A DNA stretch of 46,874 bases from Phycisphaerales bacterium (GTDB lineage Bacteria > Planctomycetota > Phycisphaerae > Tepidisphaerales > Tepidisphaeraceae): contig JADLBV010000018.1 in NCBI GenBank assembly GCA_020847545.1, forward strand, positions 1 through 46,874. Reading direction: 5' to 3'. The translations under genes were made by a program, and so were the position numbers. This document shows, piece by piece, positions 6,843 to 15,520 of this stretch (its first letter is position 1; every line of letters begins with the position of its first letter). The notes beneath the pieces are model-generated. The model ran no database searches, was not told where the DNA came from, and saw only the letters and a list, made by a program, of their open reading frames with translations.

Positions 6843-8297
6843 TTAGGTTTCTGTATTCGCACCGGCATCTTTTATGGCCGCGAAGACACCCAGGCCGGTG
6901 TGGCGCTGGCGGCCGAGGGAGAGGGGACCGGTGAAGGGTTGATCAAATGTGAGTTTGACATGATAGCGCGGCGCCGGGCCGAGTTTGTCGCGCGGGACAA
7001 AGTCGCGCGCTTGGGGAACACCGGGCCACCAGGAGATGGGGCTGATCTCAACTTTGCAGGGCAGGGGGATATCCGCCTGATGCAGGGCCTTGCAAACCAA
7101 TTTTTCGGCCCGTTCGAGCGCCTTTTCCCCATTTTTGGACCGCGGGCGATCAAACCCCGGCAACAATACCGGCGAGACGCTGGCCCATTGTTTGGCGCTA
7201 CAGGCATACCACCTGCGTATGTAACAGTCATCGTGACGGAGACGAATCAGCCGGGCGACGGGAGCGGCATCAGGCTCATCGGGAATCAACAACTGGTTGT
7301 GAAAAAGCTCGGCCAAAATATGACAGATTTCCCCATTGCCATCAAACGGTTCGGCCAGAATAACTCGGCGGACTTGACCACCGGCGTGTTGATGTCCGAT
7401 CGACAGCAACGGCAGGATCGACAACCGTGGGCCGGCATATTCCTTGGGATGCCCGAGGAGCAGTTGATCGACCCGATCCTTTCCAATGGCATCGTGAACC
7501 CGTTTTGAGTTCATCAACCCACGAATCATGCCGACCAGCGCCTTGATCCGCCGGGGGTTAAACGGATAGGTCTCCTCATCATCATCAGGACGGCACAATT
7601 GGAAGGCACAAAACGGGCGCGCGGGCGATGAGCCGTACATTCGGATGTCGAATCGCTTTTTCCCCGGATCGTCGTGGATGACTGATTTGCCTGTTTTGGT
7701 GTCGAATTGAATGCGATTCAAGCTGGCCGCATGGGATTCTTCCAGCGATTGGAGGCTTCCAACGCAGGGGATGCGCATTGGATTGCCGCCGCGACCACCA
7801 TCGGCGGAAACGTGCACAATAAACTTTGGATCTGGATTGGGCATCGAATCGATGATCCGCCCGGTTCCGATGGCCATGTCGATCCCCCAGCCCAGGCAGC
7901 GAATGTGCCGGGCGCATTGGACAATGATCTCGGCGTGGCGGCGGGCGTCGCCCGAATCATCGGCCGACCAGCAGTAATCAACCCGCCAATCCTTGGATTC
8001 GCCGTCCAGAATGTGCGGATGATAAACCTTTGGCGTTCGGGGATGGTTCTCATCATTGTTCGGCACATAAACCAGAAGCGGATCGCCGATTCGAGCTTCA
8101 TGCGCATGAATGACGGGCGGTGGCAATTGTTCCAGCCATTGAAAGGCCATTAATCGCTCCTGCGCCCAATGTGACTTTGCACCGGCCAACAACGCCTGAA
8201 AGACACGATACGGCGACGGCGGCCATTCCGGCTCTCCACCATCCGACCGGCCATGAAACCGGCCGTCGAGCAGGCGGATTGTAAGATGGAGGATCAT
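6843..8297 (-). CDS. csb2: Type I-G Csb2 (Cas5-Cas6 fusion)
   Basis: Csb2 (GSU0054 family) joins a Cas5-like N-terminal half, which caps the crRNA 5' end, to a Cas6-like C-terminal half that cuts pre-crRNA. The 484-residue protein starts with the family opening LHLTIRLLDGRFHGR followed by EWPPSPYRVFQALLAG. It ends in a Cas6-type glycine-rich loop, GPLSLGRQRHTGLGVF. As no separate cas6 exists in the operon, this is the likely processing enzyme for both the type I-G and the type III-A complex. It overlaps csb1 by 4 nt. Confidence 0.93.
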   Translation of the reverse strand: MILHLTIRLLDGRFHGRSDGGEPEWPPSPYRVFQALLAGAKSHWAQERLMAFQWLEQLPPPVIHAHEARIGDPLLVYVPNNDENHPRTPKVYHPHILDGESKDWRVDYCWSADDSGDARRHAEIIVQCARHIRCLGWGIDMAIGTGRIIDSMPNPDPKFIVHVSADGGRGGNPMRIPCVGSLQSLEESHAASLNRIQFDTKTGKSVIHDDPGKKRFDIRMYGSSPARPFCAFQLCRPDDDEETYPFNPRRIKALVGMIRGLMNSKRVHDAIGKDRVDQLLLGHPKEYAGPRLSILPLLSIGHQHAGGQVRRVILAEPFDGNGEICHILAELFHNQLLIPDEPDAAPVARLIRLRHDDCYIRRWYACSAKQWASVSPVLLPGFDRPRSKNGEKALERAEKLVCKALHQADIPLPCKVEISPISWWPGVPQARDFVPRDKLGPAPRYHVKLTFDQPFTGPLSLGRQRHTGLGVFAAIKDAGANTET

Positions 8298-9766
8298 TCG
8301 TTCTCTCCATCTGATTCGAGTTCCGAGTCCGCCTCTGCATCATCATGTGACGAATTTTTCTTTTTCGACGGTTTATACTTTTTGAGCGTTTCTTCGATCA
8401 CTTTCAACGTTCCGTGGCTATCGACATCATTGTTAATTAAATCAATAACTTCGTTGCAGCAGACTTTAATGTTTGACTCTACTGCTTCACCACTCAATAA
8501 TTGGTCAATGGCTTCACGCACTTCATTGAACACTTCGGGCACCACTACAGGAGGTTGACCTTTTTTGGGCTTGGGTGGCAATTTCCCTGGCTCCTTTTTT
8601 GAACCTTTCACTCGCTTGACGGCATCATTGATCGGTTTTAATGGATCTGTCCCAACGGCTACGATGCTATCAAGTTCTCTCATAGTCAATGGACGTAGTT
8701 TGGCAGTGGATTTGAGAATTTTCCGTGTTTTCTCGGTTACCCATAGTTGCCTAATTCGATTAGCAAGTACCGAATCGAATGGCACCGTTTTCGAAGGACC
8801 AACGCCGAACGCATCTGCTGCCGCAGTTGCATATGTGAGTACATCCTGAGCGGTGACACGCAATGGCTCATCACTCCCTGAAGCGTGTACGCTCCGTATA
8901 GACATTGGCTGGTCCGGCACACCGACCAATTGGCACCCTTGCCGAAGCGTGAGTGCCGAGTTGTCGTGGGCCGTAAGAACAATCAATGCAAGGCCTAAAA
9001 TATATCGCTGGAGACTTGTTGGTTGCGTCCCATCCCTCATCGCTTGTACGGTAGCGAGATTGAGCAGACCGCTGCGAACAATGGTTCCATGTACCTTCAC
9101 ACCACCAAGCTGGCCACTTGCCGGCACAGCAGCGAATCCCAAGTCACTGCCAGTATTTTCATCAACATCATCGATCATCCCGTTGCCGACATAATCTGTT
9201 GCAGGGGTATACTGCGCGGATCGGCTGCGTGTCTCGGCATCCGTTGCATCGATTCTGAGAGTGATTAACCTGGGAATTTTAACCTGGGTGCCACGAGAGT
9301 CCCATGCGCCAAAGACGAGTGATGTGGGTGCAAGCTTGGCCATTGGCTCCGGGTTGCCAGCAGCATAGGCGACAAATGCCTCGTGGATATCAACAGTCAG
9401 TCCTGTAAACCGAACGATCGCGTCTGCGATGCGATGAGCAGCGTCAAGCAGATTCGTGGGGCCGCCATTATGGGTAACTGTAATTTGAGGGACTAAATGC
9501 TTATACCTTTCCGTTTTAAATAGAGGCTCCGCACGATTAGACTGTGCACCAATCGTATCAATGGCGCATGCCGCCGCTCGATTATTGTTGATACCGTCTA
9601 AATTGTATCGAGGCCTTTGATCGGGATCCCCTTTGGGTGCAGCATAGGTTGGGGGAAAAATCACGGCACCGAGGCCTTCCACAGGCATCAATGGCTTTTT
9701 TAATGCGAGTGCGGCCGGGCCATCTTCCCGTAGGAGATAATCAAATTGTTCAAGTAATTCGGGCAT
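8294..9766 (-). CDS. csb1: Type I-G Csb1 (Cas7 backbone) with charged C-terminal tail
   Basis: Csb1 (GSU0053 family) is the Cas7-type backbone subunit of the I-G Cascade. The 490-residue protein opens with the family-typical LALKKPLMPVEG and FPPTYAAPKG. The core ends near residue 360. It is followed by a low-complexity, lysine/proline-rich linker, a short helical segment and an acidic tail of Asp/Glu/Ser, which I do not know from this family. A ribosome site, AAAGGA, lies 7 nt before the ATG at 9766. The gene overlaps the end of csb3 by 17 nt. Its 3' third is AT-richer than csb2 (21 G/C in the 60 bases at 8341-8400). Confidence 0.92.
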   Translation of the reverse strand: MPELLEQFDYLLREDGPAALALKKPLMPVEGLGAVIFPPTYAAPKGDPDQRPRYNLDGINNNRAAACAIDTIGAQSNRAEPLFKTERYKHLVPQITVTHNGGPTNLLDAAHRIADAIVRFTGLTVDIHEAFVAYAAGNPEPMAKLAPTSLVFGAWDSRGTQVKIPRLITLRIDATDAETRSRSAQYTPATDYVGNGMIDDVDENTGSDLGFAAVPASGQLGGVKVHGTIVRSGLLNLATVQAMRDGTQPTSLQRYILGLALIVLTAHDNSALTLRQGCQLVGVPDQPMSIRSVHASGSDEPLRVTAQDVLTYATAAADAFGVGPSKTVPFDSVLANRIRQLWVTEKTRKILKSTAKLRPLTMRELDSIVAVGTDPLKPINDAVKRVKGSKKEPGKLPPKPKKGQPPVVVPEVFNEVREAIDQLLSGEAVESNIKVCCNEVIDLINNDVDSHGTLKVIEETLKKYKPSKKKNSSHDDAEADSELESDGENE

Positions 9767-10589
9767 TGTTGGTCCTTTCTTTTAATGCGGGTCCGAAAGC
9801 TTTATATTTTCCACCGGTTCGGACGACGAGTGGAAAACGATAACGAGCAGATTCAAGTACAGGGACAAGACCATGCATCACGGCAGCAGCAACTGAGATT
9901 GACAATGGTTCTGACCATGTGGCAAACCCATAATATTCTCGCCCGGAGATTGTTGAAGGTCTGAACCGCTGTAGACTGACAAGAGCAAGCAACTCAACAG
10001 CCGGTGAAAATGTGATTACAAACCCTTTTGTGGAAAAACCGGAGTCAATCGCAGTCAGGCGCGACATTCTGCTGTCATAGTAAAATGGTTTTGGTTTCAA
10101 GATAGGCATGGCCTTCCAAAGGCTTTCAGAATCATCGATGGTCCTTATGTGTTCGAGCATCCCATCAATAATCGGCTTCGGTGTTTGAGCCCCTGACCAA
10201 GTCTTGAATCCTGCTTCCTTTACTGATTCATCCTTCCACCAATCCAATATCAGCGCGGCATCACCTATTTTTAACACTAATGGTGCGACGCGTTCCTCTT
10301 GTTCCAGCAACTTAAGCTCCATTTTCTCGGCATCAGATCGGGCTCTCTTCTTTTTTAGGTATTGAATTCGTTCTTTTTTGCGTGGATCAAAATCTAGAAC
10401 ACAAGAGGTATTAAAGAGAATTTTACGCAAAGATTTGGCACATGCTGATTCGATAATGAACGTGTTTTCGTTAAAGAAACCACAAGCGCAAGAATCCACG
10501 CGGCTCGCCAATTCCAGCAACCCGCAGCAGGCCAGGAACTGCCCCGGATTGGTCAAATCCACATCCAATGTCAGCGTCGTAGTGCTCAT
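9750..10589 (-). CDS. csb3: Type I-G Csb3 (Cas8-like subunit)
   Basis: The 279-residue protein opens with DLTNPGQFLACCGLLELASR, the signature of the Csb3/Csx14 family of type I-G loci. The subunit takes the Cas8-like place in the complex, thought to help recognise the PAM and hold the R-loop. The middle holds a lysine-rich helical stretch (about residues 68-100), and the C-terminus has ReYYGFATWSEPL-like and FRPSTISG segments. It overlaps cas3 by 4 nt and csb1 by 17 nt. The part encoding the lysine-rich stretch is AT-rich (22 G/C in the 60 bases at 10321-10380). Family assignment is good; the biochemical role is from known relatives. Confidence 0.85.
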   Translation of the reverse strand: MSTTTLTLDVDLTNPGQFLACCGLLELASRVDSCACGFFNENTFIIESACAKSLRKILFNTSCVLDFDPRKKERIQYLKKKRARSDAEKMELKLLEQEERVAPLVLKIGDAALILDWWKDESVKEAGFKTWSGAQTPKPIIDGMLEHIRTIDDSESLWKAMPILKPKPFYYDSRMSRLTAIDSGFSTKGFVITFSPAVELLALVSLQRFRPSTISGREYYGFATWSEPLSISVAAAVMHGLVPVLESARYRFPLVVRTGGKYKAFGPALKERTNNARIT

Positions 10590-13249
10590 TGATCCTCCTT
10601 CTGTCCCTCATCCTGATCTTCGTCGGCCGTGGTTTTGGCATTCTGGGATGCCTCGGCATCCGCGGCCATTAACAGCGATTCGAGCCAGGCCAGACCCCAG
10701 TGGCCGTAACGTCGTTGCAGGCGGTCGAATCGACGGGCGATCTCGGCCGGTTTGAGTTCATCCGGAAGCTTGTCCGGCGGCGTTTTCATCGCCGGCAATT
10801 CAAAATGCGGCCGACCACGCCCATGATGAACGGCGATCAGATGCAGCGCAAGATCGCGGATCGATTCATCGGATGAAAATCCCTCCTTGGATTGTGTTGC
10901 CAACAACAACGACCCGAATTCATGCCGATAGCCATCCAGAAGCTTCCAATTTGGCGAAACCTTGAAGGTCTTGGCCCAGGCTTCATCGCGACTGGCATTT
11001 CCCACCGCCTTCTGCCAACGGCCGTCGGCGCCATCCCACCCCTTGCCCAGATCGTGATGCCGGGCCGCCAGACTGAGGGCTGTCTTTTCAGTTTCGCCCA
11101 GTTGAATCTTCCCGATCACGGACCAAACCTTCTCATCGACATTTTGATTGTGCGTGGAGATTGTGAGTTTGTGTGGACTATTGTCCGTATTTTCGCTGGA
11201 TTTCACATATAGCAAAAGAAGTCGCCTGGGCTGATTCTCCACATCAAGCGATAGAACCAGCCGCCCCACATATCGCATTTTCAGCGTTTTCCCCATGGCA
11301 TCGCGCGCGGCCGTCCATCGGGCAAATTTCTCCGTTGCTGAATTTTCCTCACCCAAAACCCGCACGGCCCATTCCCCATCCTCGTTTCGATCAAGAATGA
11401 CCCGCCGTCGGTCATCAGGCTCTGCGTCTTTGTCGGCCACATCAAGGACCGACCCTTCGTGATCCTTGTCGATCAACCCCTTGTCGCTTAATCCGCCGGC
11501 CGATGTTGGCAAAATAACCGTGCAATAGCGAATGTCATCCACCAGTTGCTTGGCGTTTTCGGTCAGTTCATTCATTTGTCGCACGGAAACCTGACGGTTG
11601 CGAATCAACACAACCCTTGCATCGCCAACCCGTTTCTGTGCCGATACAAGCATGTCGGCAATCATCTCCGGCTTGTCGTGCAGCAACTCCCTCGGCCGCA
11701 ATGGGTAGTGAGACAGCAGTTGATTCACCGCTTGGTCGTCCAAATCCCCATTTTCGGAATCATTCCATACATCCAACTCCGCCCGCCAGGCGACAAATGT
11801 TTGCGGCTGCGAATCCTCCAACCCATGCAGATATGGAGCGACATCGTGCGCCAACGGCCAATTCTCCTGAATGCTCGTCAACGACCAGGCATCCAACACC
11901 ACATCATGGGGTGTGATCGTCGGCACGGACGGCTCGCAGGCCTGTTTGTACCCCGGCCGCTCACGCCAATTTCCTATTGCTTCCGGCGAAGCGTCAAAAC
12001 CATCGTTTTGTTCTTTTTTCAACGCTTCAAGAAAATCAGCGCACGCCACCCGCGCACTTTCGATTGGGCTTAATTTTTTGGCTTTATCCCCCTTATCCTT
12101 CTTGGCGGCCGGCGTATCCAGCAGAATATCGATGGTCGCCTTTCGACCCTCCCCGCCGCGCCGATTGACCCGCCCAAACCGCTGGATCATGGCATCGATC
12201 GTTGAAAGGTCGCAGACAATATGGTCCGCATCGAAATCCGCCCCGACCTCGCCGGCCGATGTGGCGACCAGGTATTCGGTGGCAATGGGCTTGTTGGATT
12301 CCAGCAGATTTTTGAGAACTTGCTGTTTAACCAATTGATCCCGTTCATACCCTCGAATCGTGCCGGTCAGCAGTGCGATCCGTTCATCAGGCACCTTCTT
12401 TTTCTTCAAGCCCTCCACCACTTTGGCCGCTTGATCAGGCAGACGGGTGAATATGATGACTCTGGCACATTGGTCATTGTGTTCGTGGGCCAGTTCCGCC
12501 AACCTCACTGGGACGGACTTTCCATCGACGGATTGCAAACGGACCCGTTTGACGGCCTGTAATTTATCCTTGGCGATTTGGCGGTCATCGAAATCAATCT
12601 GAAGCACCTTGTCCTGATCGGGCCGCCCCGCCGTCGCCGACATGGGCATGATCCGCAACCCTCCCGCTTGGCCGTTTTGCTGTTGAATCACCCATTCGAG
12701 CATTGTTTGAAACGGCTTGCTCAGATGAGCCTCATCATGCACCAGCAACGCATCCTGCCCGAGCAACCCGGCATGTCGAGACCGCTGCCAACGACCGGCG
12801 CGATAACCATTGAACAACAATCGGCTGCCGATCATATCAACCGTGCCGACAACAATGGCCGGCCGATGCGGCGACAGCAGCCAGTCCCCTTTGTCAGCCA
12901 AGGCGCCACGCAGTGTGGAGACGCAAAGTGGCGAGTCTTGAAACTGATCTTTCCATTGCTGAAGAATTTTGACTTTATCTTGAAGCTTAACGGCGATGTC
13001 GGTTGCCTGATCAACTATGGTCCGCCGATTGACAACATAAATCAGCCGCATCGGCGGCCTGGCTTTGGCTTCACCAAGCAAATGAGCCAGCAGCCAAATG
13101 GCCATCACGCTGGTCTTCCCAAGTCCGGTGGGAATATCCAACGCATCCACTTTTTCACCCTCTACAAAGCTCACATACAATCGCCGCTGCCATGGATAGG
13201 GCGGATGGCCGGTCAACTCCTTGAATGTATCATCAAAATTCGCGGTCAT
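10586..13249 (-). CDS. cas3: Type I-G Cas3 helicase-nuclease (C-terminal HD)
   Basis: Cas3 unwinds and degrades target DNA after Cascade binding. From the ATG at 13249 it has 887 residues. The superfamily 2 helicase comes first: Walker A IPTGLGKT near residues 39-46, DEAH box VHDEAHLSKPF and motif VI QRFGRVNRRG. The HD nuclease domain is C-terminal, with ARHHDLGKGW and later LHLIAVHHGRGRP. This helicase-then-HD order is typical of type I-G. The start is chosen for the GGAAGGAA ribosome site at 13253-13260; a further 52 codons upstream stay open but have no signal. It is the first gene of the operon and diverges from a WYL regulator. Confidence 0.93.
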   Translation of the reverse strand: MTANFDDTFKELTGHPPYPWQRRLYVSFVEGEKVDALDIPTGLGKTSVMAIWLLAHLLGEAKARPPMRLIYVVNRRTIVDQATDIAVKLQDKVKILQQWKDQFQDSPLCVSTLRGALADKGDWLLSPHRPAIVVGTVDMIGSRLLFNGYRAGRWQRSRHAGLLGQDALLVHDEAHLSKPFQTMLEWVIQQQNGQAGGLRIMPMSATAGRPDQDKVLQIDFDDRQIAKDKLQAVKRVRLQSVDGKSVPVRLAELAHEHNDQCARVIIFTRLPDQAAKVVEGLKKKKVPDERIALLTGTIRGYERDQLVKQQVLKNLLESNKPIATEYLVATSAGEVGADFDADHIVCDLSTIDAMIQRFGRVNRRGGEGRKATIDILLDTPAAKKDKGDKAKKLSPIESARVACADFLEALKKEQNDGFDASPEAIGNWRERPGYKQACEPSVPTITPHDVVLDAWSLTSIQENWPLAHDVAPYLHGLEDSQPQTFVAWRAELDVWNDSENGDLDDQAVNQLLSHYPLRPRELLHDKPEMIADMLVSAQKRVGDARVVLIRNRQVSVRQMNELTENAKQLVDDIRYCTVILPTSAGGLSDKGLIDKDHEGSVLDVADKDAEPDDRRRVILDRNEDGEWAVRVLGEENSATEKFARWTAARDAMGKTLKMRYVGRLVLSLDVENQPRRLLLLYVKSSENTDNSPHKLTISTHNQNVDEKVWSVIGKIQLGETEKTALSLAARHHDLGKGWDGADGRWQKAVGNASRDEAWAKTFKVSPNWKLLDGYRHEFGSLLLATQSKEGFSSDESIRDLALHLIAVHHGRGRPHFELPAMKTPPDKLPDELKPAEIARRFDRLQRRYGHWGLAWLESLLMAADAEASQNAKTTADEDQDEGQKEDQ

Positions 13250-13252
13250 CGG

Positions 13253-13260
13253 TTCCTTCC
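13253..13260 (-). promoter_or_regulatory. Ribosome binding site for cas3
   Basis: GGAAGGAA on the minus strand lies 3-4 nt before the ATG at 13249, whose downstream codons begin the helicase domain. It favours this start over upstream in-frame starts, which would lie in the shared regulatory region. Confidence 0.65.
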
Positions 13261-13389
13261 CGGAAGAGATGCTTGTACCCTGTTGGCGGCGGCCGATCTG
13301 TCTTCCGTGCGCCAAAGGGTAACTCAGAACAAATGTGTCCTCGCAATGTACCGAATTCCTCTCAGCCACCAAAGAATGACTTTGGATGA

Positions 13390-13432
13390 TGACATCCTGA
13401 CACAACCCCCTGACAACCCTGTGTCAGTGACA
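13390..13432. promoter_or_regulatory. Putative operator in the cas3-WYL divergent promoter region
   Basis: The 209-bp gap between cas3 and the WYL gene holds a perfect 8-bp inverted repeat, CTGACACA (13397-13404) and TGTGTCAG (13420-13427). It is embedded in a cluster of TGACA words at 13390, 13398, 13411 and 13428, with TGTCA at 13422. Such repeated half-sites between a divergent regulator and an operon are a common operator design. The WYL protein is the obvious candidate binder. Binding is inferred. Confidence 0.55.
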
Positions 13433-13458
13433 AAAAATATTTTTTCAAAGGGCCTCCC

Positions 13459-14445
13459 ATGCGCAATTCCCGCCTTCCCCGACTGCTTCGATTATTGACC
13501 CTCCTGCAAAGCCGCCGGAGGTTCAATCCGGCCGATTTGGCGCGGGAGCTGGAGGTAAAGGAACGAACAATTTACCGCGATCTGGATGCGTTGCGGTTGG
13601 CGGGTGTGCCGTTGCATTTTGACCGGGAGGCCGATGCGTATCGCATCAATGGCGACTTTTTTTTGCCGCCTGTGCAACTGACATTTCAGGAGGCGATGGC
13701 GCTCTCCATCCTTTCCTCGCAACTGGGCCGCCAACGGCAGATTCCGTTTCTGGAGTCGGCCGAGCAGGCGATGAACAAAATCCGGTGCCGTCTGCCGCAG
13801 GTGGTTCAGGAAAAACTGGCCGCCACGGATGGACGGGTGCGCATGAGAACCGCCCGATCAGCGCACCAAGTAGGAAGCGACGGTCATTATGATCTGATTC
13901 AACGCTCCATCGCCGCCGGCCGAAAATTGCGCTGTGTCTACGACCATGCAAACCGACGGCGGGATCGTTCCCCATTTCTATTTCACCCTTACAAACTCTC
14001 ATTCGAGCAACGTGCCTGGTATGTCATCGGCCTGAGCGAAAAACGCGGCGAAGAACGATGGCTCAAACTCAACCGCATTCTATCATTGGAACCAACCAAC
14101 CTCCCCTGCAAGATGCCCGATGGCTGGACCCTGGAAAAATCCCTCGGCCTGGCATGGTGCATGATTCGCGGCAAACCCCGCTGCAAGGTGGCGGTCGAAT
14201 TTGACGCCGATTCCGCCCGCACCGTGGCCGACACGCGCTGGCATCCCACCCAGAAGATCACCTTTCGACCCGATGGCTCGTGTCTGTTTGAATGCGAGGT
14301 GGACGGCCTCGATGAAATCACTTGGTGGATTCTGGGCTACGGCCCCCACGCCCATGTCCTGCGGCCGGATGAATTGTGCGACAAAATTCGCGACATGATC
14401 CACCGCACGGCCGAAAAATACGAAGAACCGGCCTTCGCATCATAA
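13459..14445 (+). CDS. WYL-domain transcriptional regulator, divergent from the cas operon
   Basis: The 328-residue protein has an N-terminal DeoR-like helix-turn-helix (about residues 8-60, with ADLARELEVKERTIYRDLDA) and a WYL ligand-sensing domain from about 140 to 220, followed by a C-terminal WCX-like region. WYL regulators are often found with CRISPR and other defence loci, where they sense nucleic-acid ligands or damage and repress or activate the operon. It faces away from cas3 across 209 bp with TGACA-type repeats, so control of the operon and of itself is likely. The ATG has a weak AAAGGG site 6 nt upstream. Confidence 0.88.
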   Translation: MRNSRLPRLLRLLTLLQSRRRFNPADLARELEVKERTIYRDLDALRLAGVPLHFDREADAYRINGDFFLPPVQLTFQEAMALSILSSQLGRQRQIPFLESAEQAMNKIRCRLPQVVQEKLAATDGRVRMRTARSAHQVGSDGHYDLIQRSIAAGRKLRCVYDHANRRRDRSPFLFHPYKLSFEQRAWYVIGLSEKRGEERWLKLNRILSLEPTNLPCKMPDGWTLEKSLGLAWCMIRGKPRCKVAVEFDADSARTVADTRWHPTQKITFRPDGSCLFECEVDGLDEITWWILGYGPHAHVLRPDELCDKIRDMIHRTAEKYEEPAFAS

Positions 14446-14493
14446 AATATTCATTGTGTCCATCCCCCAAACCTGCGAAAATGCACCCGGCCC

Positions 14494-15429
14494 ATGCCAC
14501 CGCACGAGATCGACATTTCGTGGCAGGTGCTCCGACGGATCGTGCAGGATTGGGCAGGCACGGCGGCGGAGTTGGCGGAAGTAAAACCGCTGGTGGGGGG
14601 CTGCATCAACATCACCCTCGCACTCAAGATGCACGATGGAGCCAGGGCGGTACTCAAAATCTCCCCCCACCGCGTCTCCCGCGCCTATCAAACCGAAGCC
14701 TGGCAATTAAACGTGCTGCGCGATGCCGGTCTGCCCACTCCCCGTGTCTATGAATGCCGGCTTGGATCGCTTGATGCACCCTTCAGTTATCTGCTGATGG
14801 AATTTATCGAAGGGGTTGATCTGTCGCAGGCCCGCCAGCGCTGCTCGGCCGAGCAGTTCGATCACCTGCAAATGCACCTGGCCGAGATGGTGTTGCAACT
14901 GCACGAGCGCACGGCCGGGCATTACCGCCGGATCGGTCCGGATGACACACCTCAATTCGACAATTGGTCTGCCTTTTATTTTGACATCTATGACCCGATC
15001 TGGAAGGAGATCGAAAAATCCCCACTGCTCCCCGTCAAATGCCGCAAACAGATCGCCCGCCTGCACGACAAGCTCGATCATCATCTGCCCAACACCGACC
15101 GCCCAAGGCTGGTCCACTGGGACTTGTGGTCCACCAACCTGCTGGCCGCCCCCGATGACCACGGCCGGTGGTGGATCACCGCCATTCTCGACCCCAACTG
15201 CAAATTTGCCCACGCCGAGGCCGAAATCGCCTATATGGAGCTGTTCCAAACCATCACCCCGGCCTTTCTTCGCGCCTATCAGCAAACCCACAAGCTCCCC
15301 GCCGAATATCACCGCCTCCGCAAGCACATCTACCAGCTCTATCCGCTGATCAACCACATCCACCTGTTTGGGGCAGAATATGTCAAACCCCTGCTGGGCA
15401 TCTCAGAAAAGCTCGCGACAATCGTCTAA
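14494..15429 (+). CDS. Fructosamine-kinase/APH-like small-molecule kinase
   Basis: The 311-residue protein has the protein-kinase-like fold of the aminoglycoside phosphotransferase/fructosamine kinase group. VLKISP supplies the ATP-binding lysine, LLMEFIEG is the hinge, and LVHWDLWSTNLL is the catalytic loop (HGDLWxxN in relatives, here HWDLWSTN). AILDPN provides the metal-binding Asp. The substrate cannot be told: protein-bound fructosamine, an aminosugar or another hydroxyl compound are possible. It begins 48 bp after the WYL gene and could share its transcript, but nothing links it to CRISPR function. Confidence 0.75.
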   Translation: MPPHEIDISWQVLRRIVQDWAGTAAELAEVKPLVGGCINITLALKMHDGARAVLKISPHRVSRAYQTEAWQLNVLRDAGLPTPRVYECRLGSLDAPFSYLLMEFIEGVDLSQARQRCSAEQFDHLQMHLAEMVLQLHERTAGHYRRIGPDDTPQFDNWSAFYFDIYDPIWKEIEKSPLLPVKCRKQIARLHDKLDHHLPNTDRPRLVHWDLWSTNLLAAPDDHGRWWITAILDPNCKFAHAEAEIAYMELFQTITPAFLRAYQQTHKLPAEYHRLRKHIYQLYPLINHIHLFGAEYVKPLLGISEKLATIV

Positions 15430-15434
15430 TTGAC

Positions 15435-15463
15435 TTGCTTTGGCCCCGCTGAAGTCGTAGTTT
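15435..15463 (+). promoter_or_regulatory. Promoter of the SPOR-like gene
   Basis: TTGCTT (15435-15440), 17 bp, then TAGTTT (15458-15463), 57 bp before the ATG at 15521. The pattern resembles the other boxes in this window (TTGnnn and TAGnnT). Confidence 0.4.
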
Positions 15464-15520
15464 ATCCACAGCCGTGGAGACGGCCGCCGAATAAGGCATT
15501 TCATCCAAGCGAGGTCAAGG

